From a virus, in IMG/VR virus record IMGVR_UViG_3300045944_000276, positions 1 through 64,000 of that record: a stretch of DNA of 64,000 nucleotides. One strand, 5' to 3'. The translations under genes and the position numbers were made by a program. The notes beneath the pieces were generated by a model. The model had not been told where the DNA came from. It saw only the letters and a list, made by a program, of their open reading frames with translations, and did no database searches. This document shows positions 41,719-49,905 of the stretch, piece by piece. Every line of letters begins with the position of its first letter. The first letter of the stretch is position 1.

Positions 41719-43410
41719 TTAGTCTCCGTTCGGGTAGTACTTGCCGGCGTAGACGCGCATTGCGCCCTTGCCGACGATTGCCTGCAGCGCCTCATGCGCA
41801 GCCGGCTTGCTGATGACGCGCAGCTTGGCGAGCGTGGTGGGCGTCAAGAACCCCTCGTCCCTGGCCGACTGTACGATGGCCTGCTGTGTGTGGGTGAGCG
41901 AGACGCCCTCTGAGAGCCCGACCTGGCGCCAGCCTTCCTGCGCCACGAACTCCCACAGGAAGTCGTGGTCCCACGAGGCCCAGTCCCGGCCGTCGACGTG
42001 GGCGATCCATTGATCCTTGTCGCTGCCCTTTCGCAGAATGATGTAGGCATCCGCAGCCCCGGCGATGGCGAAGGTGCCGTTCAGGGCCTCGACCGGGTCC
42101 TCCACCACGCCCTTGCGCACATGGTGCACGACCAGCAGTGTCATGCCGTCATGGCGTTGGGTGACGCCATGCAATAGCCCCATCGTCTGGTAGTCCCCGT
42201 CATAGGCCGATACCTTTGGGTCGCGCGCGCCGCGGAAGCGCTGCAAGACATCCACGATGACGAGGCCGGTGTCCGGGTATTGGTCCATCCAGCGGTTTAA
42301 CTTTTCCACGCCCTCGAGTCCGCTGGGCCACTCATACACCAGGTGCAGGTTATCGGGCGCCTGCCCAGGTTGCAGCCCAAAGAACTCGAGCCGTTGCCGC
42401 ATGCGCCGGTCGTTGTCTTCGAGCGCAATGTACAGCACGCGGCATGGCGGTACCATCATGTGCATGAACCTACCGCCAGCCGCTTTCGCAATGGCGAGCT
42501 GCAGCGCATACCAGGATTTTCTCGCCTTGGGCCTGCCGCCGATGATGACGAGACCGCACGGGACTCTACCCTCGACACAGTACTTTGCCGGGGTAACCGG
42601 CGCCGCCATGATCGTGCTCGCCGTACGGACTGCGGCGAACTCATCGGCCGGCAGCTCGTAGCGCCCGATCGATTTCGCGATATTGGCAACCTCGCGCTCG
42701 GCGAGCGGCGGGCTGCACCGTTCCAGGTTAATTTTCTGCAGCGCCGCCTCGATCACCGCAGCGCTCTGCCCCGTACGCCGAAGCTTGCCCGCCTCCCGGG
42801 ACAGGAAATCGTTGCGGCGCCCCTCGACTACGCCACCCGCTGCGTCAGGGGTGTCTTTCTTCGGACGCCCGGCGCCGAATGCCCGGTCAGTGAGCCACTT
42901 GGGTGCCACGCTGATCTGCGGCACGCCATCGGTGAGCGGGTCCCAGTCCTGGAACGAATAGCCCGAGCCGTTGACGCGCGAGCCCTCAACGCAGACATAG
43001 CCGCCATGGCCGCGAACATCGATCCCCGGCCCGACCTTGCCGGCACTGTTGCGCGCATCTGGCGATGGGTGGAAGTAGTAGTGAACGCCACCCGATGGCG
43101 TCTTTGCCGTCAGCGTTTCAGGGATCTCGCCGTGCGCATCCTCGAGCGCCGCGAGCGCCTCGTGGCCGCCGTGACGCGGATCGATGTCGAGCACCCAGAA
43201 ATGGGCCCCGCAAGGCACGCCGATATTGGCGCGCGGGTTCTCACGCCACAGCTTCTGGATCATCTCCCCATCCGTCGTCGCTGCGTGAAGTCCCCGCTCC
43301 ACCAAGGGTCGCTTGTCGTTCTCGCGGCATGGGAATACTGACCAACCCAGGGCGGCGTATCTCAGGGCGAACTGCACCGGGGTCGTCGTCAGTTTCTCCG
43401 CCGTGCTCAT
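41719..43410 (-). CDS. Primase-polymerase/RepA-like helicase fusion (prophage B), 563 aa
   Basis: Residues 1-170 are a bifunctional primase/polymerase domain: ALRYAALGWSVFPCRENDKRP, the metal-binding FWVLDIDPRHGG and the KTPSGGVHYYF segment. Residues 270-480 are an AAA_25/RepA helicase: GGRPKARKSWYALQLA Walker A, VLYIALEDNDRRM, LVIVDVLQRF Walker B, LLVVHHVRKG. The C-terminus is a winged-helix-like tail. It supplies priming and unwinding in one protein, replacing the VirE helicase of A. ATG 43410 is likely; ATG 43446 is possible. Confidence 0.88.
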   Translation of the reverse strand: MSTAEKLTTTPVQFALRYAALGWSVFPCRENDKRPLVERGLHAATTDGEMIQKLWRENPRANIGVPCGAHFWVLDIDPRHGGHEALAALEDAHGEIPETLTAKTPSGGVHYYFHPSPDARNSAGKVGPGIDVRGHGGYVCVEGSRVNGSGYSFQDWDPLTDGVPQISVAPKWLTDRAFGAGRPKKDTPDAAGGVVEGRRNDFLSREAGKLRRTGQSAAVIEAALQKINLERCSPPLAEREVANIAKSIGRYELPADEFAAVRTASTIMAAPVTPAKYCVEGRVPCGLVIIGGRPKARKSWYALQLAIAKAAGGRFMHMMVPPCRVLYIALEDNDRRMRQRLEFFGLQPGQAPDNLHLVYEWPSGLEGVEKLNRWMDQYPDTGLVIVDVLQRFRGARDPKVSAYDGDYQTMGLLHGVTQRHDGMTLLVVHHVRKGVVEDPVEALNGTFAIAGAADAYIILRKGSDKDQWIAHVDGRDWASWDHDFLWEFVAQEGWRQVGLSEGVSLTHTQQAIVQSARDEGFLTPTTLAKLRVISKPAAHEALQAIVGKGAMRVYAGKYYPNGD

Positions 43411-43894
43411 CCTCGTGTTCCCCCAGTACGCCCGCGGCATAGGCAACCGCAGCGTGTAGCAGTATGGAAAGGTCCAGGAGTCTCTCCGAATTGCCGATCT
43501 TGTGCGCGAAGTCGTTGCAGGCGTGGCAGCTCGGGACGATGTTCGCTGGGTGATTGCGGATATCCGGCAGACTGTGCAGTGTGTGATAGGGGACTATGTG
43601 GCCGTCCACGAGCTCCTCGCCATAGTCCTTGAGCGCATGCGCACTGATGCCGCACCACGCGCAGCGATGGCCCCAGCGCGCAAGCATCTCGCTTCGCGAG
43701 ACCGATCCCTTGCGCCGGCGTTCAGTCCTGGAAAGGCCCAGTTCGAAGCGGCTGAACCAGCGCTTTTCCTTCAGGCAGTCGCGGCACTTGCCGCCGATAT
43801 TGGGGCCGACCTGGAAGAAGTTGCAGAACGTGGTGCAGCCGCACGCGCAGGGCTTGGTCGGGACGACTGCGAATTCTGGTAACTCGACGTCCAT
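43241..43894 (-). CDS. HNH endonuclease with N-terminal zinc cluster, 217 aa
   Basis: N-terminal CACGC and CRDC form a zinc-binding part. The HNH core is CAWCG, VDGHIVPYHTLH, NIVPSCHACND (about residues 80-130). The last 57 codons overlap the primase start by 170 bases, so the C-terminal tail is probably not native and the gene looks inserted between nuclease and primase genes. No counterpart in A. Confidence 0.75.
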   Translation of the reverse strand: MDVELPEFAVVPTKPCACGCTTFCNFFQVGPNIGGKCRDCLKEKRWFSRFELGLSRTERRRKGSVSRSEMLARWGHRCAWCGISAHALKDYGEELVDGHIVPYHTLHSLPDIRNHPANIVPSCHACNDFAHKIGNSERLLDLSILLHAAVAYAAGVLGEHEDEHGGETDDDPGAVRPEIRRPGLVSIPMPRERQATLGGAGTSRSDDGWGDDPEAVA

Positions 43895-44290
43895 CTAACC
43901 CTCCACGATCTTGAGCGCATCCGCGATCGATCTCGCCACGCCCGAGACGCCGCCATTTGCCCGGACCTTCGCGATAAAGAACTCCTGGTCATCCGTAAGA
44001 CGGCCCTTCGCAGCCTTGACCTCAAGAGCGAGGAAGCGGCCGTCGACCATCTGACCCAAAATATCCGAGCAGCCGGCGAACCCGAAGCGCACGAACTGGC
44101 CCCGCGCGTCCTTGAAACCTCCAGTGTTGAACCGCGCGCACCAGGCCACGTTCGGGTGATAGCTCAGCACCTTCAACACGGCATTCAACACGCCCTGCTC
44201 CTCGTGCCGGTTGAATCGCTTCGGCACGACCGGCGCCGGATCGGCCCGGAAGAGGCAGGCCTGCCAGCGCTGGTGCAGCGTTGGCCTCAT
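43895..44290 (-). CDS. VRR-NUC domain nuclease (prophage B), 131 aa
   Basis: Same fold and motifs as 9257-9667: GFAGCSDILGQ and LEVKAAKGRLTDDQ. The start ATG overlaps the stop of the preceding small gene. Divergent in its first 40 residues. Confidence 0.82.
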   Translation of the reverse strand: MRPTLHQRWQACLFRADPAPVVPKRFNRHEEQGVLNAVLKVLSYHPNVAWCARFNTGGFKDARGQFVRFGFAGCSDILGQMVDGRFLALEVKAAKGRLTDDQEFFIAKVRANGGVSGVARSIADALKIVEG

Positions 44291-44481
44291 GCCGCCTTCC
44301 GCCGCGCCTGCCGGCACATCACGCACCGACTCTGCCCATTGGCATCGACCCAGGTGTTGTACGCCCTGGCGTGCCCGCAGCCGAATGTGTCGATCACGAT
44401 GACGCGTACCGGTCGCTTGCCGGCCAGGCGGTCGAGGAGCTCGCGATGCAGACGCTCACGGGTCCGGAGCTGACGGCTCAT
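44287..44481 (-). CDS. Small Cys-containing basic protein (prophage B), 64 aa
   Basis: Homologue of 9903-10091 with the same GCGHARAYNTWVDANGQ segment and a C-terminal CVMCRQARRK. ATG 44481 chosen; GTG 44487 possible. Function unknown. Confidence 0.65.
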   Translation of the reverse strand: MSRQLRTRERLHRELLDRLAGKRPVRVIVIDTFGCGHARAYNTWVDANGQSRCVMCRQARRKAA

Positions 44482-44490
44482 TACCACTAC

Positions 44491-44694
44491 CTATCGCTTG
44501 CTACCGGAAGTTGTCGCGCGCGATAGCCGCTCAGCCAATATCTTGATTGCATGAGCCTTGCCCAGCAGAACTTCGGTCAGCATTTCTCGAGCAACCTCGC
44601 CCATGTCCTTGTCGCTCGCATCCGCAACGATGCGCAGTGCCTCATAGGCATCGGTAGAGAGGCGTACTTGAACGGGCTTGAGCTCGAGGCTCAT
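44491..44694 (-). CDS. Ribbon-helix-helix-like protein, 67 aa
   Basis: KPVQVRLSTDAYEALRIVADASDKDMGEVARE reads as a strand followed by two helices, the RHH pattern of small regulators. ATG overlaps the cro stop. Found only in B. Confidence 0.6.
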   Translation of the reverse strand: MSLELKPVQVRLSTDAYEALRIVADASDKDMGEVAREMLTEVLLGKAHAIKILAERLSRATTSGSKR

Positions 44695-44888
44695 GCGCAG
44701 GCCCTGTCCGTATCCAGTGCCGTCGTGTCGGCCCGCAGGCGCCCTCTGGTTCGCCGCTGGATGTCGAGTTGCCGTAGAGGTGGAATACCGCGTTTTTTCC
44801 ATTCCGAGATGGACGGTTGCTTGAGGCCGAGGGACCGCGCGGCTTCCGCCTGACTGCCGAAATGGTCGATTAATTCATCGTAGGTCAT
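44691..44888 (-). CDS. Cro-like HTH regulator (prophage B), 65 aa
   Basis: HTH at about residues 5-33: LIDHFGSQAEAARSLGL, KQPSISEWKKRG, close to the YdaS/Cro type. Divergent from the repressor at 44971, with TAGG-N4-CCTA sites between. Not homologous to the Cro of A except in fold. Confidence 0.75.
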   Translation of the reverse strand: MTYDELIDHFGSQAEAARSLGLKQPSISEWKKRGIPPLRQLDIQRRTRGRLRADTTALDTDRACA

Positions 44889-44900
44889 GGTCGTCCATTA

Positions 44901-44945
44901 TAGGTCGACCTAACGACCGGTCAAGATGATGCTTAGTCCTGCCTA
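44901..44945. promoter_or_regulatory. Operator cluster between cro and repressor (prophage B)
   Basis: TAGG-TCGA-CCTA at 44901-44912 is a perfect dyad, and TAGT-CCTG-CCTA at 44934-44945 differs at one position. The same TAGG-N4-CCTA pattern recurs twice at the early promoter (45356-45393). Also here: TCCTGCC/GGCAGGA arms at 44937-44960. Confidence 0.65.
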
Positions 44946-44970
44946 TTGCCACTGGCAGGATAATGGTCCT

Positions 44971-45309
44971 ATGCTTCTACCTTACGATCCCACGGCCATC
45001 GTGCGCCTGCGCGAGGCCAAGCAATGGAGCCAGGCCGAGCTCGCCCGACGTTCCGGGCTATCACAGCCCAGTGTCCACGACTTGGAAAAAGGCAATACAA
45101 AAATGCCCAAGTACACGACCCTGAAGGCCATTGCCGACGCTCTAGGCGTGCCGATGACTGAGATCCTCGCTCGGCGCCCCAAAGGCGAATCAGCGCAGGC
45201 CCTCGAGCACTCCTTGCGCGAGACCTTCGGCGCGCTATCCCAGGACAACAAGGCGAATCTTTACGCCATAGCCCTCTCGCTATTGGCGCAGCAAAAGTCC
45301 CGCAAGTAA
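44971..45309 (+). CDS. Phage repressor, short HTH form (prophage B), 112 aa
   Basis: XRE HTH: IVRLREAKQWSQAELARRSGLSQPSVHDLEKG (about residues 9-40). The remainder (LEHSLRETFGALSQDNKANLYAIALSLL) is a short helical dimerisation part. No S24 protease domain, so RecA-driven self-cleavage is not expected. ATG at 44971 sits just after the operator dyads. Confidence 0.75.
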   Translation: MLLPYDPTAIVRLREAKQWSQAELARRSGLSQPSVHDLEKGNTKMPKYTTLKAIADALGVPMTEILARRPKGESAQALEHSLRETFGALSQDNKANLYAIALSLLAQQKSRK

Positions 45310-45354
45310 CCCTGGGTTTTCCCTACAGCGTGGACGCTTCCTGCCCTGGATATT

Positions 45355-45397
45355 AATAGGCTCGCCTATTGACAATGGTCTTAGGGCCACCTATAGT
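45355..45397 (+). promoter_or_regulatory. Early rightward promoter with two operators (prophage B)
   Basis: TTGACA at 45369-45374, 17 bases, TATAGT at 45392-45397: near-consensus sigma-70. The dyad AATAGGC-TC-GCCTATT at 45355-45370 abuts the -35 box and contains TAGG-N4-CCTA (45356-45367). TAGG-GCCA-CCTA at 45382-45393 overlaps the -10 box. A bound repressor would shut the promoter. Confidence 0.8.
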
Positions 45398-45459
45398 TGC
45401 GCCAGGGCATCACGCCCGACGCGTGCTCGACGCTATTCGAGATCAACGATGAGGGATTT

Positions 45460-46458
45460 ATGGACAGTAGTAACAAGGTAGTGAGCATCAAAGAGAACGT
45501 CGCCGATCAGGTTCTTGCCGAGATCCGCGCCGTGGCCGAGAAGGCGCCCGCGGAAGACAAGAAGCTGGCGGCTGACATCATGGCGAAGGCGAAGACCGGC
45601 AAGAAGGAAACAGAGATCCTGACGCTTACCCCGGGGGCGAGCGCCATCCTGTTTCTGGGCAGCAACATCCACAACCGGGAGTGGCGCCCGGAGCTTTCCC
45701 GCGAATACGCCCGGCGGATGACCGCAGGCCAGTGGCAGTTCAACAACGCGACGATCGGCTTCTACGGCGACGGCGCGCTGGAAGACGGCCAGCACCGGCT
45801 GGGCGGTTCCGCGATCGCCTCCTACGCGCTCTCGAACGTGGTGGTGTACGGCATCTCCCGTACCGCGATTGCCACCGTGGACGATGTCAAGGTCCGGCAC
45901 GCTTCCGACGCGGTCACGCTCGAAGGCGTCACGGAAGCGAAGGCGAAGCAGACCATCATCCGGCTCGCTTCTTCCTATCTCGTCAAGACGGGCGACAAGT
46001 CGGCCGCGCTCAAGTCGGAAGTGGACGTGGCCGTCGCGATCAGGAGCAACAACAACCTGCTCGATCTCGCCATGTCCGTCGGCGAGGGCTCGCGGCAGGG
46101 AATCGCCGATCCGGTGCTGAAGGCCACCCAGGCCCACACCGTTTCGTACCTGATGCTGACGGGCGGATGGTCCGAGCAGCGCGTGCGCGAGAAGCTCGCG
46201 CTCTTCCAGACCGGCGTATCGGCTGATGGCGAGAAGACGCCCTACTTCGTCGCGGCCGAGATCATCAAGAACGCGCGGAACCGCTGGCAGGCGCGGGAGC
46301 GTCTGAGCTCTCTCAAGGAGCTCGGTGTCGTGGTGAGCGCGATGCTCGCCGCGGAGCGGGGTACCAAGGCGATGAGCGCCAGCACCCTGAAAACAGCAGT
46401 CAAGAAAGAGCTTCCGAAGCCTGGCTATCCGGCCGAACTGACTTCGGAAGCGGCGTAA
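45460..46458 (+). CDS. ParB-like DGQHRL-domain protein, 332 aa
   Basis: First gene of the B early operon. Residues 75-130 carry MTAGQWQFNNATIGFYGDGALEDGQHRLGG, a ParB/sulfiredoxin-like fold segment often found in phage and plasmid proteins. The rest is helical with Lys-rich ends. Start ATG 45460 chosen by homology of the body, since the first 21 residues of the longer frame look unnatural. Possible DNA-binding or modification role; not certain. Absent from A. Confidence 0.6.
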   Translation: MDSSNKVVSIKENVADQVLAEIRAVAEKAPAEDKKLAADIMAKAKTGKKETEILTLTPGASAILFLGSNIHNREWRPELSREYARRMTAGQWQFNNATIGFYGDGALEDGQHRLGGSAIASYALSNVVVYGISRTAIATVDDVKVRHASDAVTLEGVTEAKAKQTIIRLASSYLVKTGDKSAALKSEVDVAVAIRSNNNLLDLAMSVGEGSRQGIADPVLKATQAHTVSYLMLTGGWSEQRVREKLALFQTGVSADGEKTPYFVAAEIIKNARNRWQARERLSSLKELGVVVSAMLAAERGTKAMSASTLKTAVKKELPKPGYPAELTSEAA

Positions 46459-46471
46459 GGCAGCACCCTAT

Positions 46472-46500
46472 GGGCGGGACTGCAGCCCGCCCGTTTTTTT
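46472..46500 (+). terminator. Rho-independent terminator inside the early operon (prophage B)
   Basis: GGGCGGG and CCCGCCC arms around a seven-base loop, then seven T. It lies between the ParB-like gene and the next early gene, so downstream genes need readthrough or another promoter. Confidence 0.85.
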
Positions 46501-46513
46501 CGAGGATATCACA

Positions 46514-47761
46514 GTGACAGACACCACCAACGTCGTACCGATGCCCACCCCGATGAACGTGCTCGCGGATCGCATCCGTTCGGCATACGAGCGCACCGTG
46601 CACGGTCACCAGGAGTGGATAGAGGGAACACTGGAGCTCGCCGTCGCGCTCGCCGAAGCGAGGGAGCGGTTCCCCGCTGACCGCGACTTCTCCGTCTGGC
46701 TCGCGCAGAACGATCTCGACAGGCTTGGCGCCAATGATCGCGCGTCACTCATCAACATGGCAGAGCGTCCTGACTTGCTTCGGGAAGTACTCATCGAACA
46801 GCAGGACAAGCTGCAACCAGATTCACTCTGGCGCAAACACAAAGAGAGGTTTGGGAAGCTTCCCAAACCGGACGTCGTTTCCGAAAACGCTGAGATTTCT
46901 CCCGCAGAGCCGGCGCCGGAGCAAAAACCTTCCGCGGAAAGTGCGCCAACGAACAACCAGGATCAGTCAGTCACGATCAGGCACAACAGTCCGTTCTACG
47001 GTTTTCTGAGAGCGGACGAAGTATTCGCCATGTACGACAACACGCACGGACGAACCACAATCGGCAAGGCAATCCGCGAACGCGGAGGTAAGGATCTGTG
47101 GTCCCTGATTCTGCAGGCGCTCGACGAGAAGCTCCTCACTCGCAACAGCATCGACTTTCGGACCCTCCCGCTTCGCGTTCTGTTCCCGTGGGGACCGAAG
47201 GCCTATTGCGCCCGCTTCGATCTTTCGACCGCGAAGACCAGACAGCACGTGCGCGAGCACATCATGCCGGCAGTGGTAGCCCATCGCGAGGAGCTCCTGG
47301 CCGCGCCGGAAACGTTGGAAGCCGTGGTGTCCCGGTACTGGAAGCAGAAGGAGGACGCCAAACGCAAGGCGAGCGAAGAGAAGAAGGCGACCGATGCACT
47401 GAGCGCGATGCCGGCCGATCAGCAGGAGATCGTGGTGTACGGCGTGCGCGTGTGGCCCCTCACCGACTTCCGGCTAGGCAGCTACGACTACTACCAGATC
47501 TGCACCGCCGTCTGGTACTTCCGCGACCTCGACAATCTGCTGCAGACCCGCAACGACAACAGTCCCGGGTCGCGCGCGATCCTGATCCGGTTCTCGACGA
47601 AGTGGCTTGAACTCTACCTGAAGCGCACGCACGAACCGGCGGAACGCGTCAGGCTGCAGCGGGTATATCAGGTGATCAACATGCTGGCCGGCCTTCTTGA
47701 GAAGAACCCGGACGCAGAATGCATGATCCCTTCAGTTCCTATGGTCGAAGGACAGTGGTAA
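46514..47761 (+). CDS. Hypothetical early protein, 415 aa
   Basis: GTG start with GAGG eight bases upstream. About residues 15-110 are helical (IRSAYERTVHGHQEWIEGTLELAVALAEAR), then a Pro/Glu linker, then a mixed part with Lys-rich helices (KQKEDAKRKASEEKKA). The front half resembles the helical, DNA-binding type found in some phage replication proteins, but I do not recognise it. Absent from A. Confidence 0.55.
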   Translation: MTDTTNVVPMPTPMNVLADRIRSAYERTVHGHQEWIEGTLELAVALAEARERFPADRDFSVWLAQNDLDRLGANDRASLINMAERPDLLREVLIEQQDKLQPDSLWRKHKERFGKLPKPDVVSENAEISPAEPAPEQKPSAESAPTNNQDQSVTIRHNSPFYGFLRADEVFAMYDNTHGRTTIGKAIRERGGKDLWSLILQALDEKLLTRNSIDFRTLPLRVLFPWGPKAYCARFDLSTAKTRQHVREHIMPAVVAHREELLAAPETLEAVVSRYWKQKEDAKRKASEEKKATDALSAMPADQQEIVVYGVRVWPLTDFRLGSYDYYQICTAVWYFRDLDNLLQTRNDNSPGSRAILIRFSTKWLELYLKRTHEPAERVRLQRVYQVINMLAGLLEKNPDAECMIPSVPMVEGQW

Positions 47762-47766
47762 AGGCG

Positions 47767-47919
47767 ATGACCAATTACCCTTCCTGGCCGCTCATCGTGA
47801 TCTACCTCGTGCTGATCCTCGGCGCCTTCGGCGCCGCCGGCGCCATCGACCTGGCCGAAGAGGAGCGGCTTTCCGTACGCAACTACGTGGCCGAACGCCT
47901 CGCAAAGGAGTGCCCATGA
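47767..47919 (+). CDS. Small membrane protein (prophage B), 50 aa
   Basis: One transmembrane helix (about 8-25), then DLAEEERLSVRNYVAERLA, matching the tail of 12052-12189. Its stop overlaps the next ATG. Confidence 0.6.
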   Translation: MTNYPSWPLIVIYLVLILGAFGAAGAIDLAEEERLSVRNYVAERLAKECP

Positions 47920-48452
47920 AACGCAACCGTAACCTTGTTCAGAAACTAAAGGATCAGCGCAGCCGGCGCCCGGCGCCGGACACCCTCGTGAGAATCAAAG
48001 ACGTCACCGATGAGGTGCTGCCTAAGCAGCGACGCCGGAGCCCGGCCAAGAGCGACACGGAAAAAGCTGAGGCGCATGAACGACGACTTGCCGCGAGTAG
48101 AGAATACAAGCGGAAGCATCGCGACGAGGTTCTCGCGTGGCAGAAAGCCCACAACGCGGCGATTCTCGCCGACCCGGAAAAGCATGCAAAGAGGTTGCAG
48201 CAGGATCGGGACTCCGCGAAGCGCAATTACGAGAAGCGACGCACTTACGACAAGGCGCGGGACAAGACGAAAGTGCTGGCCCGCAATCTGGTGCGAACCC
48301 ATATCGCACGCGGGAAATTGCACCGGCAACCGTGCGAAGTATGCGGTGCGCTCGCCCACGCACATCACGAAGACTATTCGCGACCGCTTGAGGTGCGGTG
48401 GCTTTGTGCTGTTCACCATGCGAAGGAGCATCGCCATGTCGAAAACGCCTAG
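47916..48452 (+). CDS. Early protein N-part fused to an HNH-like zinc segment, 178 aa
   Basis: The first 50 residues (KRNRNLVQKLKDQRSRRPA and RRSPAKSDT) match the N-terminus of the 85-residue protein at 11246-11503. Then comes a Lys/Arg/Glu-rich helical part and a C-terminal CEVCG, HHEDYSRPLEVRWLC, VHHAKEH zinc cluster of HNH-like type. AAAGGAG before ATG. It seems to have invaded the original gene; the displaced C-part continues at 48436. Confidence 0.7.
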   Translation: MKRNRNLVQKLKDQRSRRPAPDTLVRIKDVTDEVLPKQRRRSPAKSDTEKAEAHERRLAASREYKRKHRDEVLAWQKAHNAAILADPEKHAKRLQQDRDSAKRNYEKRRTYDKARDKTKVLARNLVRTHIARGKLHRQPCEVCGALAHAHHEDYSRPLEVRWLCAVHHAKEHRHVENA

Positions 48453-48639
48453 AACCGACAACTTCGTCGCGCAGCTACCGGCGATCGTCCTCGATCCTGC
48501 CGATCTCGCCTACCGTAACGGCCTGGTGCGGGCAACGATACAGATCCGCGAGCAGATGGTGGCGTGGGCTGAGTTCGCCCGCACGCTCGAGCGCGAGTTG
48601 AACATGAGCGTGCCCAGAGAATGGACGGAGAGGAAATGA
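48436..48639 (+). CDS. Displaced C-part of the early protein, 67 aa
   Basis: Corresponds to residues 25-85 of the intact A protein (DNFVAQLPAIVLDPADLA, IREQM-AWAEFARTLERE). It has gained its own ATG with AAGGAG eight bases upstream, inside the end of the invading gene. Probably still made. Confidence 0.68.
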   Translation: MSKTPRTDNFVAQLPAIVLDPADLAYRNGLVRATIQIREQMVAWAEFARTLERELNMSVPREWTERK

Positions 48640-49595
48640 ACACCAGTACGTCGCTAGTCCCGCTGCAGGACATGCAGCGCATGGCAGAGGCGATCGCCAA
48701 GTCGCAGCTCTTCGGCATGAAGACCGCCGACCAGGCGCTCGCGTTGATGATCGTCGCGCAGGCCGAGGGCCGGCACCCTGGAAGCGTCGCTTCCGACTAC
48801 CACATCATCCAGGGCCGGCCGGCGCTGAAGGCCGACGCGATCCTCGGGCGCTTCCAGGATTCCGGGGGCATCGTCAAGTGGACCGCCTACACCGATACCA
48901 AGGTGTGCGGCCAGTTCAGCCATCCGAAGAGCCCGACCCCGGTGACAGTGGAGTGGACGATCGACATGGCGCGCCGCGCCAACCTCGCCAACAAGGAAAA
49001 CTGGAAAACCTACCCGCGCGCGATGCTGCGCTCGCGCGTCATCAGCGAGGGTGTGCGAACCTGCTTCCCGTCGGTTTGCAGCGGTGTCTACACGCCGGAG
49101 GAAGTGCGGGATTTCACCAGCGTCGAGCACGACATCACCCCGGAGGTGCCGTTGCCGTCCGCCCCGATCACGCCCACGACCGGCGCCCTGGATGCACTGA
49201 CCGCCGAGCGCCAGGAAGTAGTCATGGCGACCGCGGCGGGAATCCGCACGTGCTTGTCCGAGTCCCGCCCGATGGACGCCTACGCGCTCTGCGAGACCTC
49301 CGGCTTCGACAACGACGAGAAGGTCGCGCTCTGGTCGCTCCTCGACAGCAAGGCGCGCGCGGCCATCAAGCGCATGGCCGCCGCGGAGAAGGCGGCCGAG
49401 CGCGGCGCCATCAGCGAGCCGCAGAAAAAGCGCCTGGAGGCGCTGGTGAAGGAATACCAGCTCGACCGCGAGAAGGTGAAGGACTACTGCAAGAAGGCCT
49501 ACGGGAAGGAGCACTTCGGCGACCTGACGCCGGCCGAGTACACGGACCTCGAGCAAACGCTGAAGGCGCTGAAGGAAGATCAGGAAGCGGCGTAA
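48636..49595 (+). CDS. RecT-like recombination protein (prophage B), 319 aa
   Basis: Residues 10-180 have AEAIAKSQLFGMKTADQALALM, the LKADAILGRFQDSGG segment, TVEWTIDMARRANLA and RAMLRSRVISEGVRTCFPS, a pattern of the broad RecT/Red-beta group though far from the RecT of A. The C-terminal 130 residues are charged helices. ATG overlaps the preceding stop. No exonuclease gene accompanies it. Confidence 0.65.
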   Translation: MNTSTSLVPLQDMQRMAEAIAKSQLFGMKTADQALALMIVAQAEGRHPGSVASDYHIIQGRPALKADAILGRFQDSGGIVKWTAYTDTKVCGQFSHPKSPTPVTVEWTIDMARRANLANKENWKTYPRAMLRSRVISEGVRTCFPSVCSGVYTPEEVRDFTSVEHDITPEVPLPSAPITPTTGALDALTAERQEVVMATAAGIRTCLSESRPMDAYALCETSGFDNDEKVALWSLLDSKARAAIKRMAAAEKAAERGAISEPQKKRLEALVKEYQLDREKVKDYCKKAYGKEHFGDLTPAEYTDLEQTLKALKEDQEAA

Positions 49596-49608
49596 GGAGC
49601 GCGAGATC

Positions 49609-49905
49609 ATGGCAATCTGGAAAGACGCAGAAGCAGCCGACAAGGCTCTGGCGGTTCTGCAGACCTTCGTCCAGCGCGGCGCCCCGGCGCCCGAAGCGGT
49701 GACGCACGTGCACCTGAACCCGGTACGCTACGTGCTGGTCCACCTGGCCGCGGCCGTCACCGGATACACGGAAGCGGCAATACGCCGCAAGATCCACGAG
49801 GGGGTGTGGCGCGAGGGCCGCGAATGGGTGCGCGCGCCCGATGAGAGAATTCTGATAGACCTGGAAGGGGTCACTAAATGGGTAGTCGAAGAACGGTCAA
49901 GGTAG
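49609..49905 (+). CDS. Excisionase-like protein (prophage B), 98 aa
   Basis: The C-terminal half, TGYTEAAIRRKIHEGVWREGREWVRAPDERILID, is the winged-HTH pattern of excisionases, directing integrase to excise. It overlaps the integrase gene by 28 bases. The N-terminal half is unremarkable. Confidence 0.7.
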   Translation: MAIWKDAEAADKALAVLQTFVQRGAPAPEAVTHVHLNPVRYVLVHLAAAVTGYTEAAIRRKIHEGVWREGREWVRAPDERILIDLEGVTKWVVEERSR

